Shown piece by piece: positions 1 through 11,158 of a stretch of DNA of 64,000 nt. A program made the position numbers and the translations under genes. Within the stretch, counting starts at the first letter, position 1, and every line of letters begins with the position of its first letter. The notes under the pieces are model-generated. The model was not told the DNA's origin, did not search any database, and was given only the letters and a program-made list of their open reading frames with translations. This DNA comes from Linyphia triangularis (lineage: Eukaryota > Arthropoda > Arachnida > Araneae > Linyphiidae): positions 92,164,305 through 92,228,304 of the forward strand of contig OZ021725.1 of assembly GCA_963978545.1 (NCBI GenBank). Direction: 5' to 3'.

Positions 1-899
1 TGACATTTGCATTTTAAGCTCGATTATTATCGTATATTATTTGTTCGAATTTAAAACTTTCGGTAATTTATTTACTATAAAGTTGAATACATTGCTACTG
101 CTGTATTTGGCCAAAATGTAATTGGTTTTAATCAATATTTCAGTAGATTTTGTGTTTTAAAAAGTTATATTAGATTTATGGGAGGGAGGATTAACGACCA
201 GTTCTAAGATTCTCAAAACTTAATAAGTAATTCATAACATAAGTGCTTAAATTAAGAGATAATCTAAATAATTTATAAATCAACTAGTTGACTTAGTAAG
301 TTGGTTTCCCAAATAGTTTGGAAGGCCGATATGGCTCTGAACATTCCACTGGAATACCTCAGCTGCGCGTCGGACCGGGCATCCGTCCGTATCGACAATT
401 TCTAGGTACTAATGGAATCCGTTTGAAAACTTTTTGCCTCGCTAACTGTCGACGGCATAAAATGTAAGCACCGGCGAAACTGTAATGAAAAGACTTTTGT
501 GATAATCGTTTTGAAGTTGACGTAGATCTTGATAAGAGATTTTAATGTATCCAGTATACTTCATGAATATGCATAAAAATAGTAATTTGATATCTTCCCA
601 CATTTCGTTGTTAAATTGGTAAAAAAAATTATTAATTGCTCTGGGTCGACACAAAATAAACTCTCAGCCTATCGTATGCATTCTTATAAGTCAACATTCT
701 ATTTAAAATTCGGCGGGAAGGGGGGGGGGGTAAACTGATGAAGCGGCCAAGGACTGTAGCATTGATGTAAAAACACCGTAGGAAATGTAAAAGAATTTAA
801 AATAAAACTGAAAAGTAAAGTGTATACTACAAATCCAAATTCATTCCAAAATTGGCGCATTTGCGTTGCCCGAACTGAGTTCGGGCGTCACCGGCAAGG
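1..899. other. AT-rich intergenic DNA, nothing recognised
   Basis: No coding similarity, RNA gene or terminal repeat was recognised. There is a run of G at about 719-730. The short open frames here look fortuitous. Confidence 0.5.
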
Positions 900-907
900 G
901 GTTAAGG

Positions 908-1587
908 CAGCGTTAGCCACTACGAGGCCCGAGGTCCAGATTTGGCCGGCGACAGATTTTTCTGCAGGCCGCCGGCTTCATAGTACAATTTTATTGTTTT
1001 TTACATAATTGTAATTTATTCGAAATAATATGTATTAACTATGTAGAACTGAGTTTTCCACTACTTGCCCGAAGACACTATATGAAGAAGCTTTCAGAGC
1101 AAGGTGGTTTTCATCAAGAATAAATACAGAAATAACTTAACTGAATCTAATTTGGACAATTTATTCAGATTGGCTGCAATAAATACTGCGACAAACATCG
1201 ACTCTATTTTAAAATAAACTGAATTAGCTGACATCACACAATTTTAAACTGATTTTGACATCTCACAATTGAGATCGACTAAAACGTAGTAATCTGGAAA
1301 TACAGTTTAAATACTTTTATTAAAAGTTAGGTCGAGTTGCACTGTCACATTGAAACAAAAGAATCACTTATTTTTTTAGAATTTGATTTGCTAATAATAA
1401 AAATTATTATTTTTCAATTATTTGAAAAAAATAATTAAACGTTAATTGTAATTTTATTTAGATAAAAAAATTAATATTTTTTTTTCACTTTAGTAATAGT
1501 TAAAGATACGTATATTGGTGTATCCGGCCCGCGAAAGCTCAAACAGAAGTCCTACGGCCCGCCTCTAAAAGTTTGTGGCTAACGCTG
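908..1587. mobile_element. hAT-like non-autonomous element, 680 bp
   Basis: The ends are inverted copies of CAGCGTTAGCCAC (908-920 and 1575-1587). They are flanked by near-identical 8-bp direct repeats, GGTTAAGG (900-907) and AGTTAAGG (1588-1595), the TSD size of hAT transposons. GC-rich blocks containing GGCCCG lie just inside both ends, a common pattern in hAT MITEs. No transposase frame is present, so it would depend on an enzyme supplied in trans. Confidence 0.7.
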
Positions 1588-1595
1588 AGTTAAGG

Positions 1596-2445
1596 GGTAT
1601 TTTTAAAACTAACTTTTTAACTAAAGCAAAATACATTTTTTGACAAAATTAAAAACTACAACACTAACAGTGATACACGATTACGATTTCGTGTATCAGA
1701 GCGGAAATGTGCTTTTTAAAAGCTTACTAAAATCACTTGATTATTATAAACCTTAAATTAACTATTAACACTATGCCGTCAGGTGATACCATGTTGGTGT
1801 GCCACGAAAACTATCGGGAAAATGTCGACGACATCTCGAAAACTATTGTTGGAAAATAAACAAAATGTTTGAATTTTTTTGGGAAAAGGACGCTAGTGTG
1901 AAAGAAAAAGGGAAGAAAGGAAGCTCAGCTCTTCGAAAAACGGCTATATGATGTCAGATTTTCTAAAATGAAAGATTATTTTTTCAAAATTTAACCATGA
2001 TTGCCGATGAGGGAATTCACACATGAGGTTAATTCTATGGGAATGAAATTGATTTTCAATGCGCGTTCACACAGATTTCACGCACTTTGGCGAACTCTGT
2101 ATGGTGCATAGAGTTAAGTATTTGTCTCATTATAAGATTACATTTATTACATAATTTTATGAATCATTTTCACTGTAGTGTAAATCACTGATTTTTTTTT
2201 TTTTTTTTTTTTTTTTTTACTATAACTGGTTTTCGTTTGATTTTCTTTAAGCTTCAGTTTTAAAATATTGTTAAATTTTAAACTGAACTATTGGGTCCTC
2301 TTTTCAATGTAATAAACATGATTCTAATATGATACGTTATTTTATATTGTATTTAATAAAGATGGCAAGGAATACAAAAATATACAATTCACTAAGGGAC
2401 GTATTTGTATAAGATACACATTTTCGAAATACTGGTGCTTGGCTC
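1596..2445. other. AT-rich DNA, nothing recognised
   Basis: No gene or terminal repeat was recognised. A T run occupies 2192-2218. Confidence 0.5.
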
Positions 2446-3576
2446 TTAAATGAAACACTTTTTAATGATTCTTTTACTTATCCTTTTCCTCAATCGAAAA
2501 CGAAGTGAAATGCTTGGCCTCAGTGCAATTTCCGTTGAAGGTTCGAGCTTGTCTCTTGGATCCAGAGACTCCATCATGAAATTTCTTAAAAGAGCCGATA
2601 AAATTACTTTTATTTCCAGCATTGCAAAAGTCTTTCCTATAAAAACAAAATTGGAAACAAAACTAGTTTTTATTATATTCGAAGCTTAAGATTCAGAACT
2701 TAAAAGAAAGATATATAGTAACTTAAACTGATATAATTAAATAATTTCAAAATTAAAAAAATATGTTTAACCCATTGGGTACGGATTTATTTGGGGAAAT
2801 TCTTGCGTTTTGAACGGTTGGCTCAAAACAATAAAGGAACTTTAAAGGAATACAGCCAAACAAATTATTTTTTTAAAGTATAGGTAAACCAACCGATGTT
2901 TGACTTAACCAATCATGGCTCTTGTGACATTAAAATCTATCCAATCAAACTAGTTTGAATGACGAATTAAGTTCGTCATTATTAACAGGCAAAACAAGTG
3001 CATGACGAATCTCAGCCGTCAAATGTACCCAAAGGATTTTTGGTTTGACGTCTTAGACACGTCATCCGCTCCTAGGGGAAAAAAGTGAATGACGTGTCTC
3101 AGATGTCAAATGTACTCAAGGGGTTAACTTGTTTTATAAAAGATTGTTTGATAGAACATACAACTAATTAAATTGTATGACATGATATACAATAAACACA
3201 AATTAATGTTCTCTAAGGAATATATGGGAGGCTCCATACTTTGTTATTTGTTAAACTATTCGGTATTGAAAATTGTATATTTTTCTTTTACATCGATGGC
3301 ACCTATCAATTTGTATTTTTATACTGAAAATTGAATTTGGGATACTTCTGTAATTAATAAAAAACTGCTCATCAGTCTTCTTAAAAGATTTACCTATGCA
3401 TCCCCTAGGACCTGCGGAAAAGGGAACTTAAGCAAAAGGATGTCTTTCAGCAGAATTTTCAGGAAAAAATCGAGTTGGATCAAATTTTTCCAGGTCGGGA
3501 AACAATATTTCTAGATCACGAGGCAGAACATTTAGAACTATAATACAAATGGCTCCTTCTGGTAATCTGTAACCAC
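2446..3576 (-). pseudogene. CYP4-like cytochrome P450, last two exons, in-frame stop
   Basis: The minus strand carries two exons of a CYP4-type heme monooxygenase. Exon 1 (3576-3394) follows an acceptor TTTTTCAG and encodes the GGYRLPEG segment, the FPDLEKFDPTRF segment, then HPFA, a TAA codon (3430-3428) and PFSAGPRGCIG, the heme-thiolate motif with its Cys ligand. It ends at a GTAAAT donor (3393-3388). Exon 2 (2636-2446) follows TTTTTATAG, begins KTFAMLE and runs to a TAA stop, giving a normal P450 C-terminus (DPRDKL and an Arg/Lys-rich tail). The split Gly codon joins in phase across the intron. The TAA lies where CYP4 proteins usually have Tyr or Phe. The I-helix and K-helix exons upstream were not found. 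It is either a decayed fragment or a gene with a recent nonsense mutation or assembly error. Family assignment is from conserved motifs; inactivation is inferred. Confidence 0.82.
2771..3123. mobile_element. piggyBac-like MITE with TTAA target duplication
   Basis: Imperfect terminal inverted repeats CCCATTGGGTAC and GTACTCAAGGGG are flanked by TTAA on both sides (2767-2770 and 3124-3127), the piggyBac target site. The interior has repeated short palindromic blocks of the GACGTGTCTCAG type. It lies in the intron of the P450 remnant and has no coding capacity. Confidence 0.65.
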
Positions 3577-3601
3577 CTGAAAAATACAGTTTTCTACATA
3601 G

Positions 3602-4670
3602 TTTAGGAGGGGGGAAAAACAATTTTACAATTAATTAGAATAATGTAACAAATAAATGGAATTTCATAAGTGATCCTTACATTTAACTTTACTCCTTGCC
3701 ATACGTACAAGACTACAATTTTTCTTTCTTTCATTTTCAGATTTGACCGCCATTAAATATCTCAACAAAATAACTAGGACACATGTGCATGGGCAAGATT
3801 TTTTAAAGGAACATTCAGAGCATTTACAGAGGTTGGAGTGGAGCAGGACATCTTATTCAAAAAATGTTACATATTACCTATGCATTAATTTTCTGTTATA
3901 ATGCATACTAAAAAGTCTACATTAAATGAAATACAATTTATTTTCTTCTGATATTTTTTTTTTCTTTTTCTTTTCCCTATACTTTTCTCGAATTCTTTGA
4001 GTTTACAAAAGTCCACGATAGCACTGAAACAGTTTTATTGTTAAAATGGCTCTTCATACATTTTCAATAGTTTCAAGGTTGGTTGTTTTCAGATTATCCG
4101 GCGCTGTCAGCAACACGAGGGCTATAATGCGCCGAAACATTCACATACTTTAGGGGGGAAAAAACAATTTTACAATTAATTAGAAAATGTTACAAATAAA
4201 TGGAATTTCAAAGTGATCCTTACATTTAACTTTACTCCTTGCCATACGTACAAGACTACAATTTTTCTTTCTTTCATTTTTAGATTTGACCGCCATTAAA
4301 TATCTCAACAAAATAACTAGGACACATGTGCATGGGCAAGACTTTTTAAAGGAACATTCAGAGCATTTACAGAGATTGTAGTGGAACAAGACATCTTATT
4401 CAAAAAATGTTAAATATTAACTATGCATTAATTTTCTGCTATAATGCATACTAAAAAGTCTACATTAAATGAAATAAAATTTATTTTCTTTCTAATATCT
4501 CCCCCCCCCCCCCTTTTCTCGAATTCTTTGAGTTTACAAAAGTCTACGATAGGACTGAAACAGTTTTATTGTTAAAATGACTCTTCATACATTTTCAATA
4601 GTTTCAAGGTTGGTTGTTTTCAGATTATCTGGCACCGTCAGCAACACGTGGGCTATAATGCGCCGAAACA
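3602..4670. repeat. Tandem duplication of a ~547-bp segment
   Basis: Unit 1 (about 3602-4148) and unit 2 (about 4149-4670) match closely along their length. Each runs from TTTAGG through the same AT-rich sequence to the 3' tail of a SINE on the minus strand. The downstream breakpoint lies inside the SINE, so unit 1 retains only a SINE tail while unit 2 is continuous with the full SINE. On the plus strand each unit holds a pyrimidine tract and acceptor-like site (CATTTTCAG in unit 1, CATTTTTAG in unit 2), but no exon could be identified. Confidence 0.8.
4077..4142 (-). mobile_element. SINE1, 3' tail only
   Basis: Only the tail is present: the GGTTGG end, the GGCGC/GCGCC hairpin arms and the TGTTGCT box on the minus strand. 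It is the truncated partner of the adjacent full SINE, created by the tandem duplication. Confidence 0.8.
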
Positions 4671-4787
4671 TTCGTCATTAGACAAGCCAACATACATTTA
4701 CAAACACCCATGCCTTACACGGGACTCGAACCCGCAACCTCGTGGTCTAGAAGCTAGCACGCTAACTACTATACCGCTTGATCGGCA
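4610..4787 (-). mobile_element. SINE1, full-length tRNA-derived SINE
   Basis: The minus strand has a GCCGA head, a tRNA-like region with an A-box-like stretch and the B box GGTTCGAGTCC, a short body and the hairpin tail ending in (CAACC)n. A 13-bp direct repeat AATAGTTTCAAGG flanks it (4597-4609 and 4788-4800). Confidence 0.9.
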
Positions 4788-4943
4788 AATAGTTTCAAGG
4801 TAATTTACTAATTGAAAAAAGGCAGATTTGCAAAAATTCGCATAATAGCTAGACATTTCAAGATATGGAAAGAAAAGATTTCTTCGATCATATCTCCAAG
4901 TCGCTTTCACGATGGAAAGTTTTAATTTTTAAAACAGTTTTAT

Positions 4944-5124
4944 TGGTTGGTTGTTTTTCAGATTATCTGGTGACGTCAGCAACGCGAGGGCTATAATGCG
5001 CCGAAACATTCGTCATTAGACAAGCCAACGTCCATTTACAAACACCCATGCCTAACACGGGACTCGAACCCGCAACCTCACAGTCTAGAAGCTAGCACGC
5101 TAACCACTGTACCGTTTGATCGGC
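4944..5124 (-). mobile_element. SINE1, full-length
   Basis: Same head, B box and hairpin tail as the neighbouring copy. It is flanked by the perfect 13-bp duplication AAAACAGTTTTAT (4931-4943 and 5125-5137). Confidence 0.9.
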
Positions 5125-5137
5125 AAAACAGTTTTAT

Positions 5138-5756
5138 AGGTGGGATGAGAAATTTAACCACTACAATTTATAAAGAACTTTTACTATGCATGAGAAGGAA
5201 ATGCAAAGTAAACACTGATGACAGAGGAGATCATATCTCCCCCTAAAACGCAATTCTTTGAATTGAGAGATTTTTAATATTGATGTATTTGTAAAACTAC
5301 ACATTAATCGTATTACATTCTTTTGCATATGCCCCCACTTTACAGTTTGCATTTCATTTTGCAATTATGTTGTTTTACTTATCTTTATGCCGTATAAAAG
5401 TATCTCTTTAACATACATTTTACGCATCTGCGCTGCTCGAGTGAAAAGTTATTAAAGAAAAACTGATTATCTCCTAATTTTTTTGTGCATTGTAAAGTTA
5501 CCAAATTTTTAATACGCTCTAAATATTCAACAGATTGACCAATATACTTAAAAAACTTCTAAAATTAAAAAAATAATTTTGAACATTTTATATTCGGTTT
5601 AAATTAAAGCAACTATTTTTAACAACCCAATTAATTTTACTGCCTATCGAGATACTGTTAAGTGATTGGTGCTGTAGGATATGTCTGATAAAAATATAAC
5701 GAAAATGTATTATTTAACTTCAACAATAACTTACATACAGTTTTCCCCGCGGGAGA
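5138..5756. other. AT-rich DNA, nothing recognised
   Basis: No gene, inverted repeat or known repeat family was recognised. Confidence 0.5.
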
Positions 5757-5936
5757 GCCGACCAAACGGTATAGTGGTTAGCGAGCTTCTGGATCGCGAA
5801 GTTGCGGGTTCGAGTCCCGTGTTAGGCATGGGTGTTTGTAAATGTATGTTGGCTTGTCTAATGACGAATGTTTCGGCGCATTATAGCCCACGTGTTGCTG
5901 ACGGCGCCAGATAATCTGAAAAACAACCAACCAACC
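5757..5936 (+). mobile_element. SINE1, full-length
   Basis: Begins GCCGACCAAACGG, carries GGTTCGAGTCC, and ends with the GGCGC/GCGCC hairpin and AACAACCAACCAACC. The flanking duplication is not obvious. The open frame across its head is part of the SINE, not a gene. Confidence 0.88.
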
Positions 5937-6190
5937 TAAGTTAAAAATCAAAACAAACTTATGAATATCATACTAAAAAATAGTACATAGTGTATATGAT
6001 CGTAAACTGTTTAGAGCTTACTTAACATCCTCACTTCCAGTGTCTTGAACATGAGAGTCAGTCAGAAGCCAACTTTCTTTTTTGTTGTTTATTTGTTTAA
6101 AAAGGATGGGATTCAAATGTTATTAATTAAGTACCATTTGCATATATAAGGTAATTAAAATAAAAAAAATAAGAAATAAAAAATATCATT

Positions 6191-6254
6191 CACCGGCGCG
6201 AGACCGGCACTGCGAATGGAATTATCTCTATCAGTGCCGATTCTCGCGCCGGTG
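6191..6254. repeat. GC-rich hairpin, ~22-bp arms
   Basis: Left arm 6191-6212 (CACCGGCGCGAGA then CCGGCACTG) pairs with 6232-6254, with one small mismatch/indel and a ~19-nt loop. It is a GC island in AT-rich surroundings. It may be a remnant of a foldback element, but the class is unknown. Confidence 0.75.
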
Positions 6255-6427
6255 CGAGATCATGATTTTACAGACTTTAATTTACATAAATCGTTTATTA
6301 TTTATATAACTAAAAACCAATAGTTCGCCAACGAAGTTAGAACGTTCAAGCTCAGTGCAGACACGTTAGCATGTTACTTCGCGCAATGCCGGCGCCGTAC
6401 TGGCTCATAAAAGTTGGTCGGTAGGCA

Positions 6428-6445
6428 TCTCGCGCCGGCGCGAGA
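6428..6445. repeat. Perfect 18-bp palindrome sharing the hairpin motif
   Basis: TCTCGCGCCGGCGCGAGA reads the same on both strands and repeats the CGCGCCGG core of the hairpin ~180 bp upstream. A related CCGGCGCCG lies between them near 6390. Confidence 0.8.
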
Positions 6446-6454
6446 CAGGCAGAT

Positions 6455-7140
6455 AAGTTGTTAACGGTCTATCATTTTTGCTTCTAAAACCAACTTGGGT
6501 ACAACTGCAGTAAAATAGCTTCTAAAAGGTGGTGAAAGAAAGACTAGGGCTTATATGTTTTCCGTAATTATTATTTTTTTTTTCTTTTTCTTTTCTTTTA
6601 CTTAAAGAATGAAATTAATAGACAGGGAATGAATAAATAAATATGGTTGTTAAAATAATTGAAATGTTCTTGCTATAATATTTTGGTGTTGTTCATTAAT
6701 AGAGTGATTTCAAAGTTTCTTAATTACAATATACGGTTTTTTAATTTTTTTCCCCCAATTTTTTTGTTTAAAGGGAAATTGAAAAATTAGTACTACACTT
6801 TCTACGATTTCTATTTCATATAAAATTTTCTGAGTTGACCTTTTTGAGTGTTTTCTTTTAGGGCAAGATCAATAGGGAAGCAGGGAGTAATATTCTGTAG
6901 AGAAATAAATAGAAATCGTAAGCTATTGAAAAAAATATCAAAATTGGGGAAAGAGTTATTGTAAAATAAACTTATGAGGTAAAAAAAATTGGTATTCTTA
7001 AAACATATGTTTCAACTTATTCCAGAACCATTTTGACAGTCTTCTGTGCAATAAGTACGCACTGTTAGCCATGTAATATTTGGCTAACTAGAGGTTACTT
7101 TTATTTTATTAGAAAAAAAGAACATTTAGAAGTGAAGATT
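6455..7140. other. AT-rich DNA, nothing recognised
   Basis: No supported feature. Confidence 0.5.
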
Positions 7141-7155
7141 CTTTAATCATTCTTC

Positions 7156-7333
7156 GCCGACCAAACGGTATAGTGGTTAGCGTGCTAACTTCTAGACCAC
7201 GAGGTTGCGGGCTCGAGTCCCGTGTTAGGCATGGGTGTTTGTAAATGTATGTTGGCTTGTCTAATGACGAAAGTTTCGGCGCATTATAGCCCTCGTGTTG
7301 CTGACGGCGCCAGGTAATCTGAATACAACCAAA
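7156..7333 (+). mobile_element. SINE1, full-length
   Basis: Complete head, B box (GGCTCGAGTCC, one change) and hairpin tail. It is flanked by the perfect 15-bp duplication CTTTAATCATTCTTC (7141-7155 and 7334-7348). Confidence 0.9.
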
Positions 7334-7547
7334 CTTTAATCATTCTTCATAAGGCAAAAAAGTAGGGACTAAGCATAATATAACTCATTCAACCACACAT
7401 ATATGTTTAAGGAAAGTGATGAAAACGGAGATTTGATCAAATCCCTAAAGTATACGATCAATTCACGGAAGATGTTAAAACTACAACCCTGTGGGGTGAT
7501 TTTTCTAAAGAGAGTAAGTGATTCTATCAAATCCCTTAACTGTTCAA

Positions 7548-7783
7548 CCCTAAGGAACGCGTAACCGACCTGAGAGGTCTATCATGTATTTTACAGTGGA
7601 AACATACCATTTTTTATTTATCTTTGGTTAAGGAATTCCAAAACACTTGAATTAAGGAGGTATCAAACATTTCTTTATTTCTAAGGCAGGCAAAGATGGG
7701 CCTCCCTACTCGGCTGATACAATGGCATCTTACCAGGATAAGCGGTACGTAATTTGACCTCTCAGGAAGTGCGTTCCGCAGGG
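7548..7783. mobile_element. piggyBac-like MITE, 236 bp
   Basis: Inverted termini begin CCCTAAGGAACGC on the left and, read from the right end, CCCTGCGGAACGC. Both continue into a CCTGAGAGGTC block. The right flank is TTAA (7784-7787) and the left is TCAA (7544-7547), consistent with a TTAA target with one change. No coding capacity. Confidence 0.6.
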
Positions 7784-7788
7784 TTAAG

Positions 7789-7970
7789 GCCGACCAAACG
7801 GTATAGCGGTTAGCGTGCTAGCCTCTAGACCGCGAGGTTGCGGGTTCGAGTCCCGTGTTGGCATGGGTGTTTGTAAATGTATGTTGGCTTGTCTAATGAC
7901 GAATGTTTCGGCGCATTATAGCCCGGGTATTGCTGACGGCGCCAGATAATCTGAATACAACCAACCAACC
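7789..7970 (+). mobile_element. SINE1, full-length, inserted at a MITE edge
   Basis: Full SINE1 structure ending CCAACCAACC. The flanking repeats are GCAGGGTTAAG (7778-7788) and GTAGGGTTAAG (7971-7981). The target included the terminal CCC and TTAA of the adjacent MITE, so the SINE came later. Confidence 0.9.
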
Positions 7971-7981
7971 GTAGGGTTAAG

Positions 7982-8270
7982 CTAATTGAATACTTCTCCC
8001 ATAATGCAGTGTAATGAATTTGCCCATGGTTACAAACATATTCTATCTAATTTTGCGAGGGATGTTGCCACTAATCTCAAACTATAACTTCTGGATGGTT
8101 TATAAACGGTTTCTGCTCTGCAAGCAGATGAAGTCAATTGAATACTTCTCCTATAATTGTATGATATAGATTGCCATGGTTACATCCGCATTGTAACTAG
8201 TTTGGGGAGAAGTTGCTAGTATAGATCACTATGGGGGTTGTTAAACCTTCCTCGGCTTCAAGTTAATAAC
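7982..8270. repeat. Diverged direct duplication, ~150-bp period
   Basis: AATTGAATACTTCTCC followed by ATAAT occurs near 7984 and 8137, and the ~85 bp after each copy remain alignable (for example the CCATGGTTACA block). Function unknown. Confidence 0.55.
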
Positions 8271-8300
8271 CAAGCATGCACAATCTAGAAATTGCACTTA

Positions 8301-8694
8301 AGGGTCAATTACACGGGGCGAGTTTACTAGCTACTAGCCAGCAAGTTTAGTCGCCAGCGAGTCGGCGAGTGCGCTAGTTGACGATGTCACTAAAAGCTTC
8401 CCAGACGCTCATTAGCTTGTGAGTAAAAATCACGTGATGTTCTTTGCTTTTGTTCTTTGTCAACGACTTGCAGCTTTTGCACTAGCGACTCTGATGACAC
8501 ACTGCTAATTCACTAGCTAGTTCGCTCAAACACAGGGATTAGTGAGTACAGTAGCTCAGCTTTCAACTCCCCCCCCCCCGCTTTTTCACTAGCAGCTAGC
8601 CATGCTAGTGATTGGACAACAAGGATCTATTTTACTATCAACTAGTAAACTATCCGGCTAGTATCTAGTAAACTCGCCCCGTGTAATTGACCCT
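8301..8694. mobile_element. PIF/Harbinger-like MITE, 394 bp
   Basis: Long terminal inverted repeats start AGGGTCAATTACACGGGG and continue into CGAGTTTACTAG; the right end is the reverse complement. The 3-bp TSD TTA (8298-8300 and 8695-8697) fits PIF/Harbinger. The interior is rich in CTAG words. No transposase. Confidence 0.75.
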
Positions 8695-8917
8695 TTAGAG
8701 ATCAGTGAACAGAAACCGTTTGTAAGTCATTTAAAAGTAACAGTTTAAGCGGAGGGCATTTGAACAGATGATTAAACTTGCTAACAGTTTCAATACATCT
8801 GGCATCAGCTGTAAATCACGATATTAGTCTACTGCACAGAAATAAAAGCTTAAAATGTATCCCCCCCTTCAATTCAGCAGCTCGTTTAGTTTAGTCTTCT
8901 CAACGAATGACCATGCT

Positions 8918-9030
8918 GTTTGACTTTAAATGCTTAATTTTTAATGCTCGACTTTAAATGCTTAATTTTTAATGCTCGACTTTCCCTGCTTGAATTTAAA
9001 TTCTCGACTTTGCCTGCTTGAATTTTAAAA
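8918..9030. repeat. Short tandem repeat, ~28-bp unit
   Basis: Units of the form CTCGACTTTAAATGC plus TTAATTTTTAATG occur about four times. The first two are nearly identical and the last two diverge (CTCGACTTTCCCTGC, CTCGACTTTGCCTGC). Confidence 0.75.
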
Positions 9031-9259
9031 CAAGACAGACGTCCTTCAGTAAGTTTTACTTTACTTATTTAAGAAATATATCTTGTATGTTAACTGTGAA
9101 TATCTATTGGTGCTTTTGCGTTTTCATCATACGACGTTCTACTGCTGTTATTCATTTTCTCGAAAGTTGTAAAACAATTGTCGTATTAACATATTCTGTG
9201 CTCCATAACTTTGTAGCATGTCTCCTATTCAGTTGGTTGGTTGAATTGAACTATTTTTG

Positions 9260-9436
9260 GCCGATCAAATGGTATAGTGGTTAGCGTGCTAGCTTCTAGA
9301 CCATGAGGTTGCGTGTTCAAGTCCAGTGTAAGGCATGGGTGTTTGTAAATGTTTATTGGCTTGTCAAATGACGAATGTTTCGGCGCATTATAGCCCTCGT
9401 GTTGCTGACGGCACCAGATAATCTGAAAATAACCAA
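9260..9436 (+). mobile_element. SINE1, full-length
   Basis: Slightly diverged head (GCCGATCAAATGG) with a complete hairpin tail. The 15-bp duplication ATTGAACTATTTTTG flanks it (9245-9259 and 9437-9451). Confidence 0.9.
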
Positions 9437-9451
9437 ATTGAACTATTTTTG

Positions 9452-9997
9452 TGCAAGTCTTTTTCTGTTAATCGAGTAGTAAAACACTTCAAACAATTTT
9501 TGAATTGTCTGGAGTGTTTCACTAATCGGTTTGGCTCTTAGAGTCAGGAATTTTACCTGCTTGTTCTGGAAAGTGTAGTTAAACATTAATGCAAAACAAT
9601 TTTAACTCGGCGCGTTTGAGTTTTGAATTGATAGGCTAAATATTCTATAAGTTATTTTAGGCATTGTTGTACAGACGCTTTGGATTGTGTTGCATGATAA
9701 CTCCATATAATAATTTTCAATCAGTGCTTTGAATTGCTTTAGGATTAAGAAATTTTAAAATCCGTAACTTTATAGAAAAATACTTAATGGGATTTTTTTT
9801 CTGAAGCAATTTGGATCAACTGAATCTTAACTTAGAAAAAAACCTAAAGCTGCATGAAATCTTATTGCGCAAGATATTAGATTTTTTCGTATACTACAAA
9901 ATCAACTTTATACAACTAATTTTTTATTCGGTATTGGTATTAGCATTACTCTATTATTAAATATGCTACATGTATTCGAATGTATGGTTGTATTTTT
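9452..9997. other. AT-rich DNA, nothing recognised
   Basis: No supported feature. Confidence 0.5.
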
Positions 9998-11158
9998 AAA
10001 TCTCTCTATACATATGACAAAGCCCTCATTCATCGCTAATTCTTTCACTTCCCACATGGTCATAACTCTGAAAATTGGTACAAATATCAACAATGGTAAA
10101 CATAGAAAAGTAAGCTATTCCGAAATCGATTAACCCACTTTAAAGAGCTGGGAAGGGGCTAAATGTTCCAAATGAGGAATATTCGAATGTCGCCCTTCCC
10201 TTATGGTCGCAACTCTGAAAATTGGTGCAAATGTCAACTAAGAGAAACATAAAAAAACTTAGCTATTCTGATCTCGATTAACCCACTTTAAGGGGGTGGG
10301 AAAAGGGTTAAACTTCCCAAACCAGATATATTCAAATGGTCCACTTCCCATATGATCACAATTTTTAAAATTGGTACAAATATCAACGATGGTAAACATA
10401 GAAAAATAAGCTATTCCGATCTCGATTATCTAAATTTAAAGGTTCAAAAAGGGGTAAAACATTCCAATCGAGGGATATCCAAATGACCCTCTGCCGACTA
10501 GACGGTCTAGTGGTTAGCGTGCTAGCTTCTAGACCGCGAGGTTGCGGGTTCGAGTGCCGTATTAGGCATGGGTGTTTCTAAATAATCAATCTGGCTTGTC
10601 TAATGACGAATGTTTCGGCGCAATATCGCCCTCGTGTTGCTGACGGCGCCAGATAATCTGAAAACAACCAACCAAATGAGCCTCTTACAATGCTGTCACA
10701 ATTCTGATATTTGGTGCAAATGTTAAAAAGGGCAAATATAGAAAAAAGTTATTTCAATATCGATTAAGGAATTTTTAAAGGATAAAAAGTGAGCGGAATA
10801 CTGAAACTATGCGAGGAATATCCTAATGTCTCTTTTCCAATACAGTTATAACTTTGAAATTTAGAACTAAAAGCAAACTTAAACACAAACTATTGCAATC
10901 TTGATTAACTAATTAAAAAGGGTCCAAAGGGGATTAAACGTTCGAAACGATGACTATTCAAATGTCTCATTTCCAATATAATCGCAATTATAAATTTTGG
11001 AAAAAATGTCAACAAAGGAAAGTTCCTATTTCGATAAATCAATGGGTCGGGATCGAAATGGAAGCAAGCGATCCGAAGTATAGAATACATGAATGTCTTT
11101 TTGATTGCTAACATCTGCGTGGTAAAAATTCGTAGCGCAACAAGGGTATTCAAGTAAG
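9998..11158 (-). mobile_element. R repeat, third copy, minus strand
   Basis: On the minus strand it runs from a diverged start (TTGAATACCC, TTGCGCTACGAA) through several ~148-bp internal units (ATTCGAATATCC, GGTTAATCGA, GGAATAGCTTA words) to a terminus rich in GAATGAGGGCTTTG and TATAGAGAGATTT. It matches the two plus-strand R copies at 52.4-63.2 kb and is interrupted by a SINE. No coding capacity; transposon class unresolved. Confidence 0.75.
10493..10673 (+). mobile_element. SINE1, full-length, nested in R
   Basis: Full SINE1 (GCCGACTAGACGG head, GGTTCGAGTGCC B box with one change). The flanking repeats are AAATGACCCTCT (10481-10492) and AAATGAGCCTCT (10674-10685). It sits inside the R copy and is therefore younger. 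Confidence 0.9.

Noticed and set aside
3740..3850. Possible plus-strand exon after the CATTTTCAG acceptor in the tandem duplication
   Set aside because: No protein family was recognised, no convincing donor follows, and the second copy has a stop in the corresponding frame.
5757..5840. tRNA-like sequences with GGTTCGAGTCC at many positions, considered as genuine tRNA genes
   Set aside because: Each is followed by the same SINE body and hairpin tail and flanked by target duplications, and the acceptor and anticodon stems pair poorly. They are SINE heads.
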